DNA of 64,000 bases from Rhodospirillales bacterium (GTDB lineage: Bacteria; Pseudomonadota; Alphaproteobacteria; Rhodospirillales; Shumkoniaceae): the NCBI GenBank assembly GCA_014859895.1, contig JACZKS010000090.1:1-64000 (forward strand), given 5' to 3'. The notes beneath the pieces are model-generated. The model saw nothing but the letters and a program-made list of their open reading frames with translations, searched no databases and had not been told where the DNA came from. The position numbers and the translations under genes are program-made. Positions 52,740 through 62,060 of this stretch are shown one piece after another. Position 1 is the first letter of the stretch, and the number at the start of each line of letters is the position of its first letter.

Positions 52740-53465
52740 CTAGTGGTCGGTTCGGGCGGGGCCCGAGGCGACGAAGAACTGCTTGACCACCACGCCCGTG
52801 CGCAGCACGTGATTGAGAATCAGGTCCCCGGCCGCGGCTGAATCGCGAGCCTCCAGCGCCTGCATGATGGCCCGGTGCTCCTGGACCGATTCGTGCCAGC
52901 GCTCCGGCGACTGGATGGCCATGTAGCGGGCGCGGCGCACCCGCACCATCAGGCTGGCATGGGTGGCTTCGAGGATCGAATTGCCGGCCAGCGAAACGAT
53001 GGTGTTGTGGATCTGCTGGTTGAGGCGGAAGTACTCGTGTCGTTCGCCGGCTTCGTAGTGGCGCTCCATCCGCTCGTGCAGGGCCTTCAGGCGTTCGATG
53101 TCGCGTTCCGTCATGCGCAGCGCGGCCAACTCGCCTGCCATCCGCTCGATGCCGCTGACCGCCTCGAAAAGTTCCCCCACTTCCTCGGGGGTGATGGCGG
53201 AAACCCGCGTCCCGCGGTTGGGGCGCAACTCGACCAGCCCTTCCGAGGCCAGAACCTTCAGGGCTTCCCTCAACGGCGTGCGGGAGATGCCGAATTGTTC
53301 GCTCAACGCGCCCTCGTTGACGCGCTCGCCCGGGGGTAGTTCCCCTTCCACGATCATGTCGCGGATCTGGTCGGCGACGTCGCGGTGAAGCGAGCGGCGT
53401 TCGATCGAGCGCCGGCCGCGACGCGACAGGTTGCCGTTGAGGGTGGGCGCTGTAGTCGGTGGCAT
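52740..53465 (-). CDS. GntR family transcriptional regulator, FCD subfamily
   Basis: A 241-residue protein. Winged helix: PPGERVNEGALSEQFGISR then TPLREALKVLASEGLVE; FCD domain with RLNQQIHNTIVSLAGNS. AGAGG precedes the ATG. It is divergent from the maleate-isomerase-type and amidohydrolase genes across a 313-bp AT-rich gap that holds a palindrome, so it probably controls that cluster. Confidence 0.9.
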   Translation of the reverse strand: MPPTTAPTLNGNLSRRGRRSIERRSLHRDVADQIRDMIVEGELPPGERVNEGALSEQFGISRTPLREALKVLASEGLVELRPNRGTRVSAITPEEVGELFEAVSGIERMAGELAALRMTERDIERLKALHERMERHYEAGERHEYFRLNQQIHNTIVSLAGNSILEATHASLMVRVRRARYMAIQSPERWHESVQEHRAIMQALEARDSAAAGDLILNHVLRTGVVVKQFFVASGPARTDH

Positions 53466-53778
53466 AATTTTGGCCTCTTTGAGTCTCGCCGGGAACCGGA
53501 GAGAAACGCCGGAGTTCGGCGCTGTTCCTGCCGTCCACTTAATACCTTCCGCTCGACCGAATCAAGCAGATGCCCATCAATGCAGCATTGATCGCCCATA
53601 AAATAGGCTTTCATATTTCAAAAAACATATTAAAAACAATATGTTGACTCCTATATGGATTTTTAATTAAAAATTATTTGTGCGTAGTTAGCGATTCGGT
53701 ATACGGTTTCGACCGGGCAAGACCGGGACCGGCGGGCCCATCGAAGCCGCAAAAACCGTAATCGGAAGGTTCAAGAAT
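53466..53778. promoter_or_regulatory. Divergent promoter region with palindrome
   Basis: This 313-bp gap contains ACATATT-N6-AATATGT at 53625-53644, directly followed by TTGACT (53644-53649), a sigma-70-type -35, and an AT-rich stretch suited to a -10 around 53667-53677. An operator overlapping the -35 would suit repression by the adjacent GntR protein. No gene is seen. Confidence 0.6.
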
Positions 53779-54507
53779 ATGACGAAACGCGTTCTCCTTG
53801 GCATGCTCACCCCCTCCTCCAATACGGTCCTGGAGCCGGTGACCAGTGCCATCCTGGCGGGCGTCCCCGACGTGACGGCCCATTTCGGCCGTTTCCGCGT
53901 GACCGAGATATCGATGAACTCGTGCGCGCTTGGGCAGTTCGAGAACGAGCCCATCCTGGCCGCCGCCAATTTGCTGGCCGACGCCAAGGTGAACGTCATT
54001 TCCTGGAACGGCACCTCGTCGGGGTGGCTGGGCTTCGATTCCGACGTCAAGCTGTGCGAGGAGATCAAGGCCCACACTGGTGTTCCCGCCAACACGTCGG
54101 TGCTGGCCCTGAACGAGATCTTCGAGATTACGGGCGTCAAGCGCTTCGGCCTGGTGACGCCCTACCTCGACGAGATCCAGGAAAAGATCATCGCCAATTA
54201 TGCCAGGTCCGGATTCGAGTGCGTCGGCGAACAGCATCTCAAGGATCGCGGCAACTTCTCGTTCTCGGAGTACACCGAAGAGCGCATCGCCGAGCTCATT
54301 CGGACGGTGGCGAAGTCGAAGCCGCAGGCGATTTCCGTCTTTTGCACCAACATGCGTGGCGCCCTGGTCGCCGAGCGGATGGAAAGGGAACTCGGTATCC
54401 CGATCTATGACACGGTGGCCACGTCGGTGTGGAAATCGATGAAGATGGCCGGCGCCGATCCCAAGCGCATCAAAGGATGGGGACGCCTGTTCACCGAGGT
54501 CGGCTGA
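53779..54507 (+). CDS. Arylmalonate decarboxylase/maleate isomerase-family enzyme
   Basis: A 242-residue Asp/Glu racemase-fold protein. Where two-Cys isomerases have a first Cys, this has Gly78 in WNGTSSG; the second Cys is kept as Cys189 in FCTNMRG. That Gly/Cys pair and the ending GWGRLF are as in arylmalonate decarboxylase rather than maleate isomerase or racemases. Thr79-Ser80 would form an oxyanion hole. Translationally it precedes a dihydropyrimidinase-type gene by 32 nt. It likely decarboxylates or otherwise acts on a malonate-like product. Confidence 0.8.
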   Translation: MTKRVLLGMLTPSSNTVLEPVTSAILAGVPDVTAHFGRFRVTEISMNSCALGQFENEPILAAANLLADAKVNVISWNGTSSGWLGFDSDVKLCEEIKAHTGVPANTSVLALNEIFEITGVKRFGLVTPYLDEIQEKIIANYARSGFECVGEQHLKDRGNFSFSEYTEERIAELIRTVAKSKPQAISVFCTNMRGALVAERMERELGIPIYDTVATSVWKSMKMAGADPKRIKGWGRLFTEVG

Positions 54508-54539
54508 CCGCAGCATCGCGCTCGAAAGGAGGTCGATAC

Positions 54540-55973
54540 ATGTCCGATTTTGATCTGGTGATCCGCAACGGAAAGGTGGCGACCGCCGCCGACGTGTTTT
54601 CCTGCGACCTGGGCATCGTCGACGGCCGTATCGTGGCGATGGCCGAGGGGATCGCGCTCGGCGCCAGCCGCCACGAGATCGATGCTGCCGGCAAGCTGGT
54701 GCTGCCGGGTGGCGTCGACGCCCACTGCCACTTCGACCAACCGACCGGCGATGGCTCGCAGATGGCCGACGATTTCCGCAGCGGCACGGTTTCGGCGGCC
54801 TGCGGCGGCACCACGACGGTCATTCCCTTCGCCTGCCAGGTCAAGGGTGCGTCACTGCGCGCGGCGGTTGAAGATTATCACCGCCGGGCCGAAGGCAAGG
54901 CGGTCATCGACTACGCCTTCCACCTGATTGTCAGCGACCCCAGCGACCAGGTGCTGGGCCAGGAACTGCCGGCCCTGATCCGGGACGGCTATACGTCGTT
55001 CAAGATCTACATGACCTACGACGACCTGAAGCTGGACGACCGCCAGATTCTCGATGTCCTGGCGCTGGCCCGGCGGGACGGCGCCATGGCGATGATCCAC
55101 GCCGAGAATTCGGACTGCATCGCCTGGTTGACCGAGAAGCTGGAACTGGCCGGCCAGACCGCCCCCCACTTCCACGCCCTGTCGCGCCCACAAATCGCCG
55201 AGCGCGAGGCGACCCACCGGGTCATCTCGCTGGCCGAGTTGGTCGACGTGCCGATCCTGATCGTCCACGTGTCCGGCCGCGAGGCGATCGAGCAGATCCG
55301 CTGGGCCCAGGGGCGCGGCCTCCGGGTCTATGCCGAGACCTGCCCGCAGTACCTGTTCCTCACCGCCGAGGACCTGCACCTCGACGGTTTCGAAGGCGCC
55401 AAATGCATCTGCAGCCCGCCTCCGCGCGACGCCGCCAACCAGGAAGCGGTGTGGGATGGGCTCGAGAATGGCGTCTTCCAGGTCTTCTCGTCGGACCACG
55501 CGCCGTTCCGCTTCAAGGATCCGAAGGGCAAGATGCTGCGCGGCGCCGAGGCTCCGTTCCGCCATGTGCCGAACGGCATTCCGGGGGTCGAGACGCGGCT
55601 TGCCCTGCTGTTTTCCGAGGGCGTCGGCAAGGGGCGCATCACGCTCACCCGTTTCGTCGAGCTGACGTCGGCCAATCCCGCCCGCATCTATGGCCTCTAT
55701 CCGCGCAAGGGGACGATCGCCATCGGCGCCGACGCCGACTTGGCGATCTGGGACCCCGAGCGCGAGGTCACCATCACCAACGGCATGCTGCACCACAACG
55801 TCGACTACACCCCCTACGAAGGCAGGAAGGTCAAGGGTTGGCCGGAAACGGTCATCTCGCGCGGCGAGATCATCGTTGAGGGCGGCGGATTTGCCGGCGG
55901 TGCGGGACGCGGACGATTCTTGAAATGCGACTCGCCGGTGCCGGCACGCCCGAAGGGGCGATCGGAAGAGTAG
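54540..55973 (+). CDS. Dihydropyrimidinase/hydantoinase-type cyclic amidohydrolase
   Basis: About 477 residues with AAAGGAGGTC before the ATG. The binuclear metal site is visible: DAHCHFDQP, the carboxylated Lys in SFKIYMTY, His in MIHAENSD and VHVSG, and Asp in SSDHAPF. These enzymes open cyclic ureides or imides such as dihydropyrimidines or hydantoins. With the decarboxylase-like neighbour and TRAP genes it suggests use of a cyclic ureide or imide. Confidence 0.92.
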   Translation: MSDFDLVIRNGKVATAADVFSCDLGIVDGRIVAMAEGIALGASRHEIDAAGKLVLPGGVDAHCHFDQPTGDGSQMADDFRSGTVSAACGGTTTVIPFACQVKGASLRAAVEDYHRRAEGKAVIDYAFHLIVSDPSDQVLGQELPALIRDGYTSFKIYMTYDDLKLDDRQILDVLALARRDGAMAMIHAENSDCIAWLTEKLELAGQTAPHFHALSRPQIAEREATHRVISLAELVDVPILIVHVSGREAIEQIRWAQGRGLRVYAETCPQYLFLTAEDLHLDGFEGAKCICSPPPRDAANQEAVWDGLENGVFQVFSSDHAPFRFKDPKGKMLRGAEAPFRHVPNGIPGVETRLALLFSEGVGKGRITLTRFVELTSANPARIYGLYPRKGTIAIGADADLAIWDPEREVTITNGMLHHNVDYTPYEGRKVKGWPETVISRGEIIVEGGGFAGGAGRGRFLKCDSPVPARPKGRSEE

Positions 55974-55979
55974 GAAACC

Positions 55980-56993
55980 ATGAAAAAGGGAGTCACGAAG
56001 ATGCGGAAGTACCTCTACGGATTGGGAGCGACGGTTGCCGCGGTTGCCATGCTGGGCATGGTCACGGCGGCCCACGCCGAAAAGGTCCGGATCGCCGGCA
56101 ACTTCCCGGGCGATCACTCCAGCAGCCAGGCCATGAAGATCTTCAAGGAAGAAGTGGAGAAGGCCACCAAGGGCGAGCTGACGGTCGACCTCTTCCCCGA
56201 CATGCAGCTCGGCGGCGCCCAGGAGAACATCGATCAGGTGCGTTCGGGCACGGTGTTCGCCACCTGGATCAGCATCGCCTTCCTGTCTCGCACGGTCCCC
56301 GAACTGGAAGCCGTCAGCCTGCCCTTCGTCTTTGCCAATCGCGACCAGGCCTTCCGGGTGATGGACGGCAAGGTCGGCGAACTCTTGGACAAGAAGCTGG
56401 CCGACAAGGGCTACACCTCGCTGGGCTATATGGAATTGGGCTCGCGCAACGTGACCAACAGCGTCCGCCCGCTCAAGACGCTCGAAGACTTCAAGAACCT
56501 GAAAGTCCGCTTGCAGCCCAACGAAACCCACATCGCGACGTTCCGGGCCATCGGCGCCAACCCGGTCTCCATGGACATCAAGGAAGTTTATTCGGCCCTT
56601 CAGCAGGGCGTCCTCGACGGGCAGGAAAACCCCTACAGCATCATCGAAACGCGGCGCTTCGACGAAGTCCAGAAGTACCTCTCGGATTCCGGGCACTTCT
56701 TCGATTTCATCATTATCGCCGCCAATAAGCGGAAGTTCGAAGGCTTCAAGCCCGAGGTCAAGGATGCCGTCCGTGCCGCCATGGCGAAGGCCATCAGTTG
56801 GCAGCGCAAGAAGGCGGCCGACGAGGACATCGCGGCGCGTGACACCCTGATTAAGCGGGGCATGCAGTTCGACGCCATTTCCCCCGAGGTCCGCGCCCAA
56901 CTGACCAAGGCGACATCGGACGTGGTCGGCGGCCTGCGCAAGAAGATCGGCTCGGACATGATCGACGCCGTCATGGCCGAGGCGCAGAAATGA
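55980..56993 (+). CDS. TRAP transporter substrate-binding protein (DctP family)
   Basis: About 337 residues with a signal peptide ending at AAHA. DctP features include FPDMQLGGAQENIDQVRSG, LPFVFANRDQAF and EVYSALQQGVLDGQENP. Starts at 55980 (AGGAAACC upstream) and 56001 (GGGAG upstream) are both reasonable. It lies 6 nt after the amidohydrolase gene and overlaps the DctQ gene by 4 nt, so its ligand is presumably the cyclic substrate or its acid. Confidence 0.93.
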   Translation: MKKGVTKMRKYLYGLGATVAAVAMLGMVTAAHAEKVRIAGNFPGDHSSSQAMKIFKEEVEKATKGELTVDLFPDMQLGGAQENIDQVRSGTVFATWISIAFLSRTVPELEAVSLPFVFANRDQAFRVMDGKVGELLDKKLADKGYTSLGYMELGSRNVTNSVRPLKTLEDFKNLKVRLQPNETHIATFRAIGANPVSMDIKEVYSALQQGVLDGQENPYSIIETRRFDEVQKYLSDSGHFFDFIIIAANKRKFEGFKPEVKDAVRAAMAKAISWQRKKAADEDIAARDTLIKRGMQFDAISPEVRAQLTKATSDVVGGLRKKIGSDMIDAVMAEAQK

Positions 56994-57520
56994 CCTTCAC
57001 TTACCAGGGGCCGGCTTCGGCAGGCCCCTTCTTTCTTCTCAAGCGGGGGCTCGAGGGCATCGACCGCGTCGTCTACGGCATCATCATTGCCGCGATGACG
57101 GGCATGACCGGGCTGGTCGCCGTCCAGGTATTCGTCCGCTACGTGATGTCGTCTTCGATCGATTCGGCCGACGAGCTGTCGCGCCTGTTTTTCATCTGGG
57201 CCATGTTCATGGCCATCCCGCACGGCATCAAGCTGGGCATTCACGTCAGCATCGACGTGCTGATCCGAAAGCTCAACCCGGCCGTTCAGGAAACGCTGTT
57301 CCGCCTGATGTGCGTGGCCAGCGCCGCCCTGATGATCCTGGTCTTCTACGTGACGATCTATGTCACCGCCGACAAGTGGCAGGATATGATGCCAACCCTC
57401 GATGTGACGGCGGCCGTCTATTACATCCCGGTATTGCTGTCGGCCGGCCATTCCTTCCTGCATCTCGTCGTATTCGCCTGGGGCGGATCGAAAATTTGGG
57501 GGGAGGCCGTTGCGCGATGA
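56990..57520 (+). CDS. TRAP transporter small permease (DctQ family)
   Basis: A 176-residue four-helix membrane protein with SSSIDSADELSRLFFIWAMF, the usual DctQ signature region. ATGA overlaps join it to both the binding protein and the large permease, indicating translational coupling. It is the small subunit of the importer in the amidohydrolase cluster. Confidence 0.92.
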   Translation: MTFTYQGPASAGPFFLLKRGLEGIDRVVYGIIIAAMTGMTGLVAVQVFVRYVMSSSIDSADELSRLFFIWAMFMAIPHGIKLGIHVSIDVLIRKLNPAVQETLFRLMCVASAALMILVFYVTIYVTADKWQDMMPTLDVTAAVYYIPVLLSAGHSFLHLVVFAWGGSKIWGEAVAR

Positions 57521-58797
57521 CCCTCATCGTCGTCGCCACCTTCGTGGTATTCGCCCTGCTCGGCATGCCGCTGGCGTTCACCCTCGGTTTCGCGTCGCTG
57601 GGTGCCCTTTACGCCGCCGACATCGAGTTTCTCGTCCTGCCGCAGCGCATGATGCACGCTGTCGACAATTTCCCGCTGATGGCCATCCCGCTGTTCATGC
57701 TGGCCGGGGAGTTGATGGTCAAGGCCGGCATCATGCAGCGCCTGATCGACTTCGCCAACAGCATCGTCGGCCGCGTTCACGGCGGGCTTGCACACGTCAC
57801 CATCGTTTCGGGCATGATCCTCGCCGCCGTCAGCGGCGCCGCGGTGGCCAGCGCCAGCGCATTGGGCGCCACGTTGGTGCCGGCGTTGCGCAAGAACTAC
57901 GAGGACGGCTATTCCAGCGCCGTGATCTGCTCGGCATCCAACCTGGGGCCGATCATCCCGCCCAGCAACGCCATGATCGTCTACGCGCTGATGGCGGGCT
58001 CCAGCGTTTCGGTGGGCGGCCTGTTCATGGCCGGCATCGTGCCGGGGCTGATCCTGACGGTCGGCTTCATGGCGCTGGCGAGCTTCATCTCCATCAAACG
58101 GGGCTACCCCCTGACCGGCGAGAAGTTCGATATCCGCAACGTTCTGCGCCAGTCGCGCAAGGCCATCGTCATCTTCCTGATGCCGGTGATCGTGGTCGGC
58201 GGCATCGTCGGCGGCGTGTTCACGGCCACCGAAGGCGCCGCCATCGCGGTGGTCTATGCGTTGGTCGTCGGCTTCTTCGTCACCCGCGTGCTGAAACTCT
58301 CCGACCTGCCGGGCGCCCTCTTCCGGGCCGCCGTCACGGCGGCGATGGTCGGCGCCCTGATCGCCTTTGCAGCGACCGTCACCTTCGTCTTCACCATCGA
58401 CATGGTGCCGCTCAAGCTTTCGGAGATGATCCAGGCCTTCACCAGCAACCCGACGGTGTTCATCCTGCTGGTCATGGTGATGCTGATCGTGGTCGGCATG
58501 TTCATCGAATCGAACGCAGCCTACATCATGCTGGTTCCCCTCTTCGCGCCGATCGCGCTGGCCTACAACATCGACCCGTTGTTCTTCGGGTTCCTGTTCG
58601 TGCTCAACCTGGTGGCCGGCATGATGACGCCGCCCGTCGGCGTGCTGCTGTTCGTCATGTGCGGCATCACGCGCATTTCGATGAGCGATCTTATCCGCAG
58701 CGCCTGGCCGTTTATCGTCTTGCAGTACGTCGTGCTCGGGCTGTGCATGGTCTTTCCCGAATTGGTGACGTGGCTGCCCCGCTACCTCGGGTTCTAA
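57517..58797 (+). CDS. TRAP transporter large permease (DctM family)
   Basis: A 426-residue protein with about 12 helices. Typical DctM segments: PLMAIPLFMLAGELM, ILAAVSGAAVASASALGATL, NLGPIIPPSNAMIVYAL and MTPPVGVLLFVMCGI. It starts by ATGA overlap with the small permease. The 104-bp gap after it holds no gene or obvious terminator before the next TRAP system. Confidence 0.95.
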   Translation: MTLIVVATFVVFALLGMPLAFTLGFASLGALYAADIEFLVLPQRMMHAVDNFPLMAIPLFMLAGELMVKAGIMQRLIDFANSIVGRVHGGLAHVTIVSGMILAAVSGAAVASASALGATLVPALRKNYEDGYSSAVICSASNLGPIIPPSNAMIVYALMAGSSVSVGGLFMAGIVPGLILTVGFMALASFISIKRGYPLTGEKFDIRNVLRQSRKAIVIFLMPVIVVGGIVGGVFTATEGAAIAVVYALVVGFFVTRVLKLSDLPGALFRAAVTAAMVGALIAFAATVTFVFTIDMVPLKLSEMIQAFTSNPTVFILLVMVMLIVVGMFIESNAAYIMLVPLFAPIALAYNIDPLFFGFLFVLNLVAGMMTPPVGVLLFVMCGITRISMSDLIRSAWPFIVLQYVVLGLCMVFPELVTWLPRYLGF

Positions 58798-58901
58798 GCG
58801 TTCCTCCCCCGGCGGTCTTGAGGGGCCGGCGGGCGGAGGCGCCCTTCCGTCGTGGAGGGATAACGAAAGTTCTTTCGGTGAGGCTCTAAGGAGAAATCAA
58901 A

Positions 58902-59963
58902 ATGACATCACGGACGATGACTATTCGGTTGGGTGTGGGTGCGGTCGCCGCCGTTCTGGTGGCCGGCTTGGCAAGTGCGGCCCTGGCGGCCGAACTGCGG
59001 GTGGCCGGCAACTTTTCTGGAAACAAGAAGCACGTCGACGGCGTCGAGCGGCCGTTCTTCGATGGTTTGGCGAAGGAGACGGGGCTGGATCTCAAGGTCA
59101 ACTACAACCCGATGGACATGCTCGGCATCAAGGCGCCGGACGCCTTGCGCCTGCTCAAGGCGGGGGCATTCGACGTGATGTCGGTGCAGACCGGCATGGC
59201 GTCGCGCGACGATCCCTTCTTCGAGGGCCTGGATATCGCCGGCGTTGCGCCGGACATGGCCGCCCTGCGCAAGGTCGTCGACGCCTACCGCGACGAGTTC
59301 GACCAGCGTCTCCAAAAGAAGTTCAACGCCAAGGTGCTGACTCTGTGGCCGTTCGGCCCCCAGGTTCTCTACTGCAACGCCTCGGTCAAATCGCTGGACG
59401 ACCTGAAGGGCAAGAAGGTCCGCACCTTCACCTCTTCGATGGCGCAGGTGATCGAATCCCTGGGCGGCACATCGATCACGCTGCAGTTCCCCGAGGTTTA
59501 TCCGTCTCTCCAGAAAGGCGTCGCCGACTGCGCCGTGACCGCGCCGACGGCGGGCAACAGCGCCAACTGGCCGGAGGTCAGCGCCAATCTCCTTACGCTT
59601 GCCCTCTCCGGGTCGGTCCAGGGCCATTTCATGAACCTCGATACCTGGAAGAAGCTGGGCCCGGATGGCCAGAAGAAGATGATGGCCGCGTTCAAGGCCA
59701 TGGAAGAGCAGATGTGGAACCTCGCCGTCAGCGTCAACGATGACGCCGTTGCCTGCAATACCGGCGCGGCATCGTGCAAGGAGCACACGAAGTTCAATAT
59801 GACCCTGGTCGAGACTTCGCCCGCGATGCTGGCGCGCGTCAAGGAAACCGCGGTCAACGTCACCGTCCCGCAGTGGGCGGCGCTCTGCAACAAGGTCGAT
59901 CCGGCCTGCTCGGCGACCTGGAACAAGACTGCCGGTTCCGCCGTCGGCATCCAGGTTAAGTAG
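58902..59963 (+). CDS. TRAP transporter substrate-binding protein (DctP family)
   Basis: A 353-residue protein with a signal peptide ending at ALAA. It has LRVAGNFSGNKKHVDGV, LWPFGPQVLYCNASVKSLDD, and LQFPEVYPSLQKGVADCAVT as the ligand-site helix. Four Cys near the C-terminus (VACNTGAASCKEH, LCNKVDPACSATW) may form disulfides, uncommon in the family. AAGGAG precedes the start. A 10-bp hairpin separates it from the small permease gene. Confidence 0.9.
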   Translation: MTSRTMTIRLGVGAVAAVLVAGLASAALAAELRVAGNFSGNKKHVDGVERPFFDGLAKETGLDLKVNYNPMDMLGIKAPDALRLLKAGAFDVMSVQTGMASRDDPFFEGLDIAGVAPDMAALRKVVDAYRDEFDQRLQKKFNAKVLTLWPFGPQVLYCNASVKSLDDLKGKKVRTFTSSMAQVIESLGGTSITLQFPEVYPSLQKGVADCAVTAPTAGNSANWPEVSANLLTLALSGSVQGHFMNLDTWKKLGPDGQKKMMAAFKAMEEQMWNLAVSVNDDAVACNTGAASCKEHTKFNMTLVETSPAMLARVKETAVNVTVPQWAALCNKVDPACSATWNKTAGSAVGIQVK

Positions 59964-59975
59964 AACTCGAACCGA

Positions 59976-60008
59976 GGGCGCCGGCTGCCGTTTCCGTCGC
60001 CGGCGCCC
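59976..60008 (+). other. Intercistronic hairpin between TRAP binding protein and DctQ genes
   Basis: GGGCGCCGGC pairs with GCCGGCGCCC (10 bp) around a 13-nt loop, with no T-tract. It lies between the binding-protein stop and the next gene, a position shared with two other transport operons here. Confidence 0.65.
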
Positions 60009-60036
60009 ACCACTTTCCAGGACAAGGCACCACAAA

Positions 60037-60639
60037 ATGTCGTCGCAGAGTGTGTCCGAAACGGGCATGAGGGCGGTCAGGCTTCTGGCCATCACGGGCG
60101 GGTACGGCTTTCTTGGGTTGTCCGTGCTTGTCGCCTTCGAAGTCGTCGCCCGGAAGTTTTTTGCCTTCTCGTTGCAGGGCATCGACGAGATCGGCGGCTA
60201 TGTGATGGCCGGAGCGGTGGCGCTGGGGATTTCCTACACGCTGGTCCACCGTTCCCACACCCGCATCGACATCTTTATCGACCGGCTTCCGGCGCGGATG
60301 CGGCCCGGTTTCCACGCCTTCGCCATGGTCTCCCTCGCCGCTTTCGGCGTGTTCATGGCTTGGCGGGCCACGACCACGCTGATCGACAGCATTCAATACG
60401 GAAGCGTCGCCAGCACGCCTTTGCAGACGCCGCTGTGGATTCCGCAGCTTATCTGGGATATCGGGCTGATTTTCTTCGCGATTCTGGCCACGGTTCTGGC
60501 AGTGCACGCCGTCATCCTGGCGGTCCGTGATCCCGATGGGGTCATGGCCCTCTACGGTCCCCGGACCGTGCGCGAGGAAGTGAATGATGAAGTCGCGGTC
60601 CTCGAGGCGTCGCGCGGCCAAACGGGAGACCCGCGATGA
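60037..60639 (+). CDS. TRAP transporter small permease (DctQ family)
   Basis: A 200-residue protein with four helices; FSLQGIDEIGGYVMAGAVAL is the conserved second-helix area and LVHRSHTRIDIFIDRLP follows. It ends in an ATGA overlap with the large permease. AAGGC is upstream of the start. It belongs to the second plus-strand TRAP system of this region, without adjacent catabolic genes on its strand. Confidence 0.9.
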   Translation: MSSQSVSETGMRAVRLLAITGGYGFLGLSVLVAFEVVARKFFAFSLQGIDEIGGYVMAGAVALGISYTLVHRSHTRIDIFIDRLPARMRPGFHAFAMVSLAAFGVFMAWRATTTLIDSIQYGSVASTPLQTPLWIPQLIWDIGLIFFAILATVLAVHAVILAVRDPDGVMALYGPRTVREEVNDEVAVLEASRGQTGDPR

Positions 60640-61940
60640 TCGACGTAACCGGGGCTAGCCTTGGCTTTCTTTTGATGCTCGGCCTGATGTTCATCGGGCT
60701 GCACGTGGCGACAGCGCTGTTCATCGTCAGTGCGGTGGGGTGCGTCGTCTATCTCGGCGTGCCGACTCTGCTGAGTTTCGGCGAAAACACCTGGGGTGTC
60801 CTCAACGACTTCATTATGACGGCGATTCCGCTGTTCATCCTGTTGGGCGAGATCCTGCTGCGCGCCGGCATCACCGAACGCATGTACAATTCGTTGTCCG
60901 ACTGGCTGAGCCGCTTCCCGGGCGGGTTGCTGCACACGAATATCGGCGCCTCGGCGCTGTTTGCGGCGGTTTCGGGATCGTCGGTCGCCACCGCGGCGAC
61001 CATCGGTACCGTCGCCCTGCCCGCCTTCCGGGCGCGACGCTACAACGAGCGTCTGGTGCTTGGCTCCATTGCCTCGGGCGCCACTCTGGGAATCCTGATT
61101 CCGCCGAGCATCAACCTCATCATTTACGGCGCCATCACCAATACCTCAATCGGACGTCTATTCGCCGCCGGCATTCTGCCTGGGTTCGGCTTGGCCGCGC
61201 TGTTCATGGTGACCATCGCCGCGTTGTGCATATGGCGGCCGGAATGGGCGGGACTAAAAGAGGAACGGGCGCCGTTGGCCGACCGCCTGCGCCGCCTTGT
61301 CGCCCTGATGCCGCCCTTTTTCATTTTCGTCGTCGTTATGGGCAGCATCTACTTGGGCTGGGCGACGCCGACCGAGGCGGCGGCCCTGGGCGTGGTGGCG
61401 GCACTGGTGCTGGCAGCCGGCAACGGCAAGCTTACCTTCACCATGCTGCACAGCGCCTTCGAGGCGACGATCCGCACCACGGCGATGATTCTGCTGATCA
61501 TCCTCGCCGCCTTCTTCCTCAACTTCGTCATCAGCATTCTCGGCATTCCGCAGACCATGGCCAACTTCGTCGCCGAGACGGGAGCGACGCCCGTCATGAC
61601 TATGGTCTTGCTGACCATCTTCTATCTGATCCTGGGCTGTTTCCTGGAAACCCTCTCCATGATGATCGCAACAGTTCCGGTCGTCGTGCCGATCGTCGTC
61701 GCCCTCGGCCTCGATCCGGTGTGGTTCGGAATCTACTTGGTCATCATGATGGAAATGGCGCTGGTCACCCCCCCGCTGGGCATGAACCTGTATGTCGTGC
61801 AGGGCGTGCGCGGTGGCGGGCCGATCCGCGACGTGGTCATCGGCACGCTGCCGTTCCTGGCCGTGCGGGTCGTCTTCGTAGCGGCGATCATCTTGTGGCC
61901 GCAAATCATCCTGTGGTTTCCGAACCTGATGTTCGGCTAG
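60636..61940 (+). CDS. TRAP transporter large permease (DctM family)
   Basis: A 434-residue protein with DctM segments: TAIPLFILLGEILLRAG, AAVSGSSVATAATIGTV, TLGILIPPSINLIIYGAI and MALVTPPLGMNLYVVQG. It forms the channel subunit with the DctQ protein encoded by the overlapping gene. A strong bidirectional terminator follows. Confidence 0.95.
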   Translation: MIDVTGASLGFLLMLGLMFIGLHVATALFIVSAVGCVVYLGVPTLLSFGENTWGVLNDFIMTAIPLFILLGEILLRAGITERMYNSLSDWLSRFPGGLLHTNIGASALFAAVSGSSVATAATIGTVALPAFRARRYNERLVLGSIASGATLGILIPPSINLIIYGAITNTSIGRLFAAGILPGFGLAALFMVTIAALCIWRPEWAGLKEERAPLADRLRRLVALMPPFFIFVVVMGSIYLGWATPTEAAALGVVAALVLAAGNGKLTFTMLHSAFEATIRTTAMILLIILAAFFLNFVISILGIPQTMANFVAETGATPVMTMVLLTIFYLILGCFLETLSMMIATVPVVVPIVVALGLDPVWFGIYLVIMMEMALVTPPLGMNLYVVQGVRGGGPIRDVVIGTLPFLAVRVVFVAAIILWPQIILWFPNLMFG

Positions 61941-62012
61941 GGCGACCTGACCCATCCGGAAGCCGTTAATCTTCCGGTCAAAGTTATGTGTTCAATAGAC
62001 TGATAATAATAG

Positions 62013-62051
62013 AAAAGCCCCGGCGGACATCACGTTCGCCGGGGCTTTTCC
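62013..62051. terminator. Bidirectional rho-independent terminator
   Basis: A perfect 14-bp stem, GAAAAGCCCCGGCG with CGCCGGGGCTTTTC, has an 11-nt loop. The A-run on one arm and T-run on the other serve both directions, ending the TRAP operon and the convergent dehydratase gene. Confidence 0.92.
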
Positions 62052-62060
62052 TATGATGAT

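Noticed and set aside
54852-56900. 682-codon minus-strand frame opposite the amidohydrolase and TRAP genes
   Set aside because: Plus-strand proteins are clearly recognised; this is a mirror frame.
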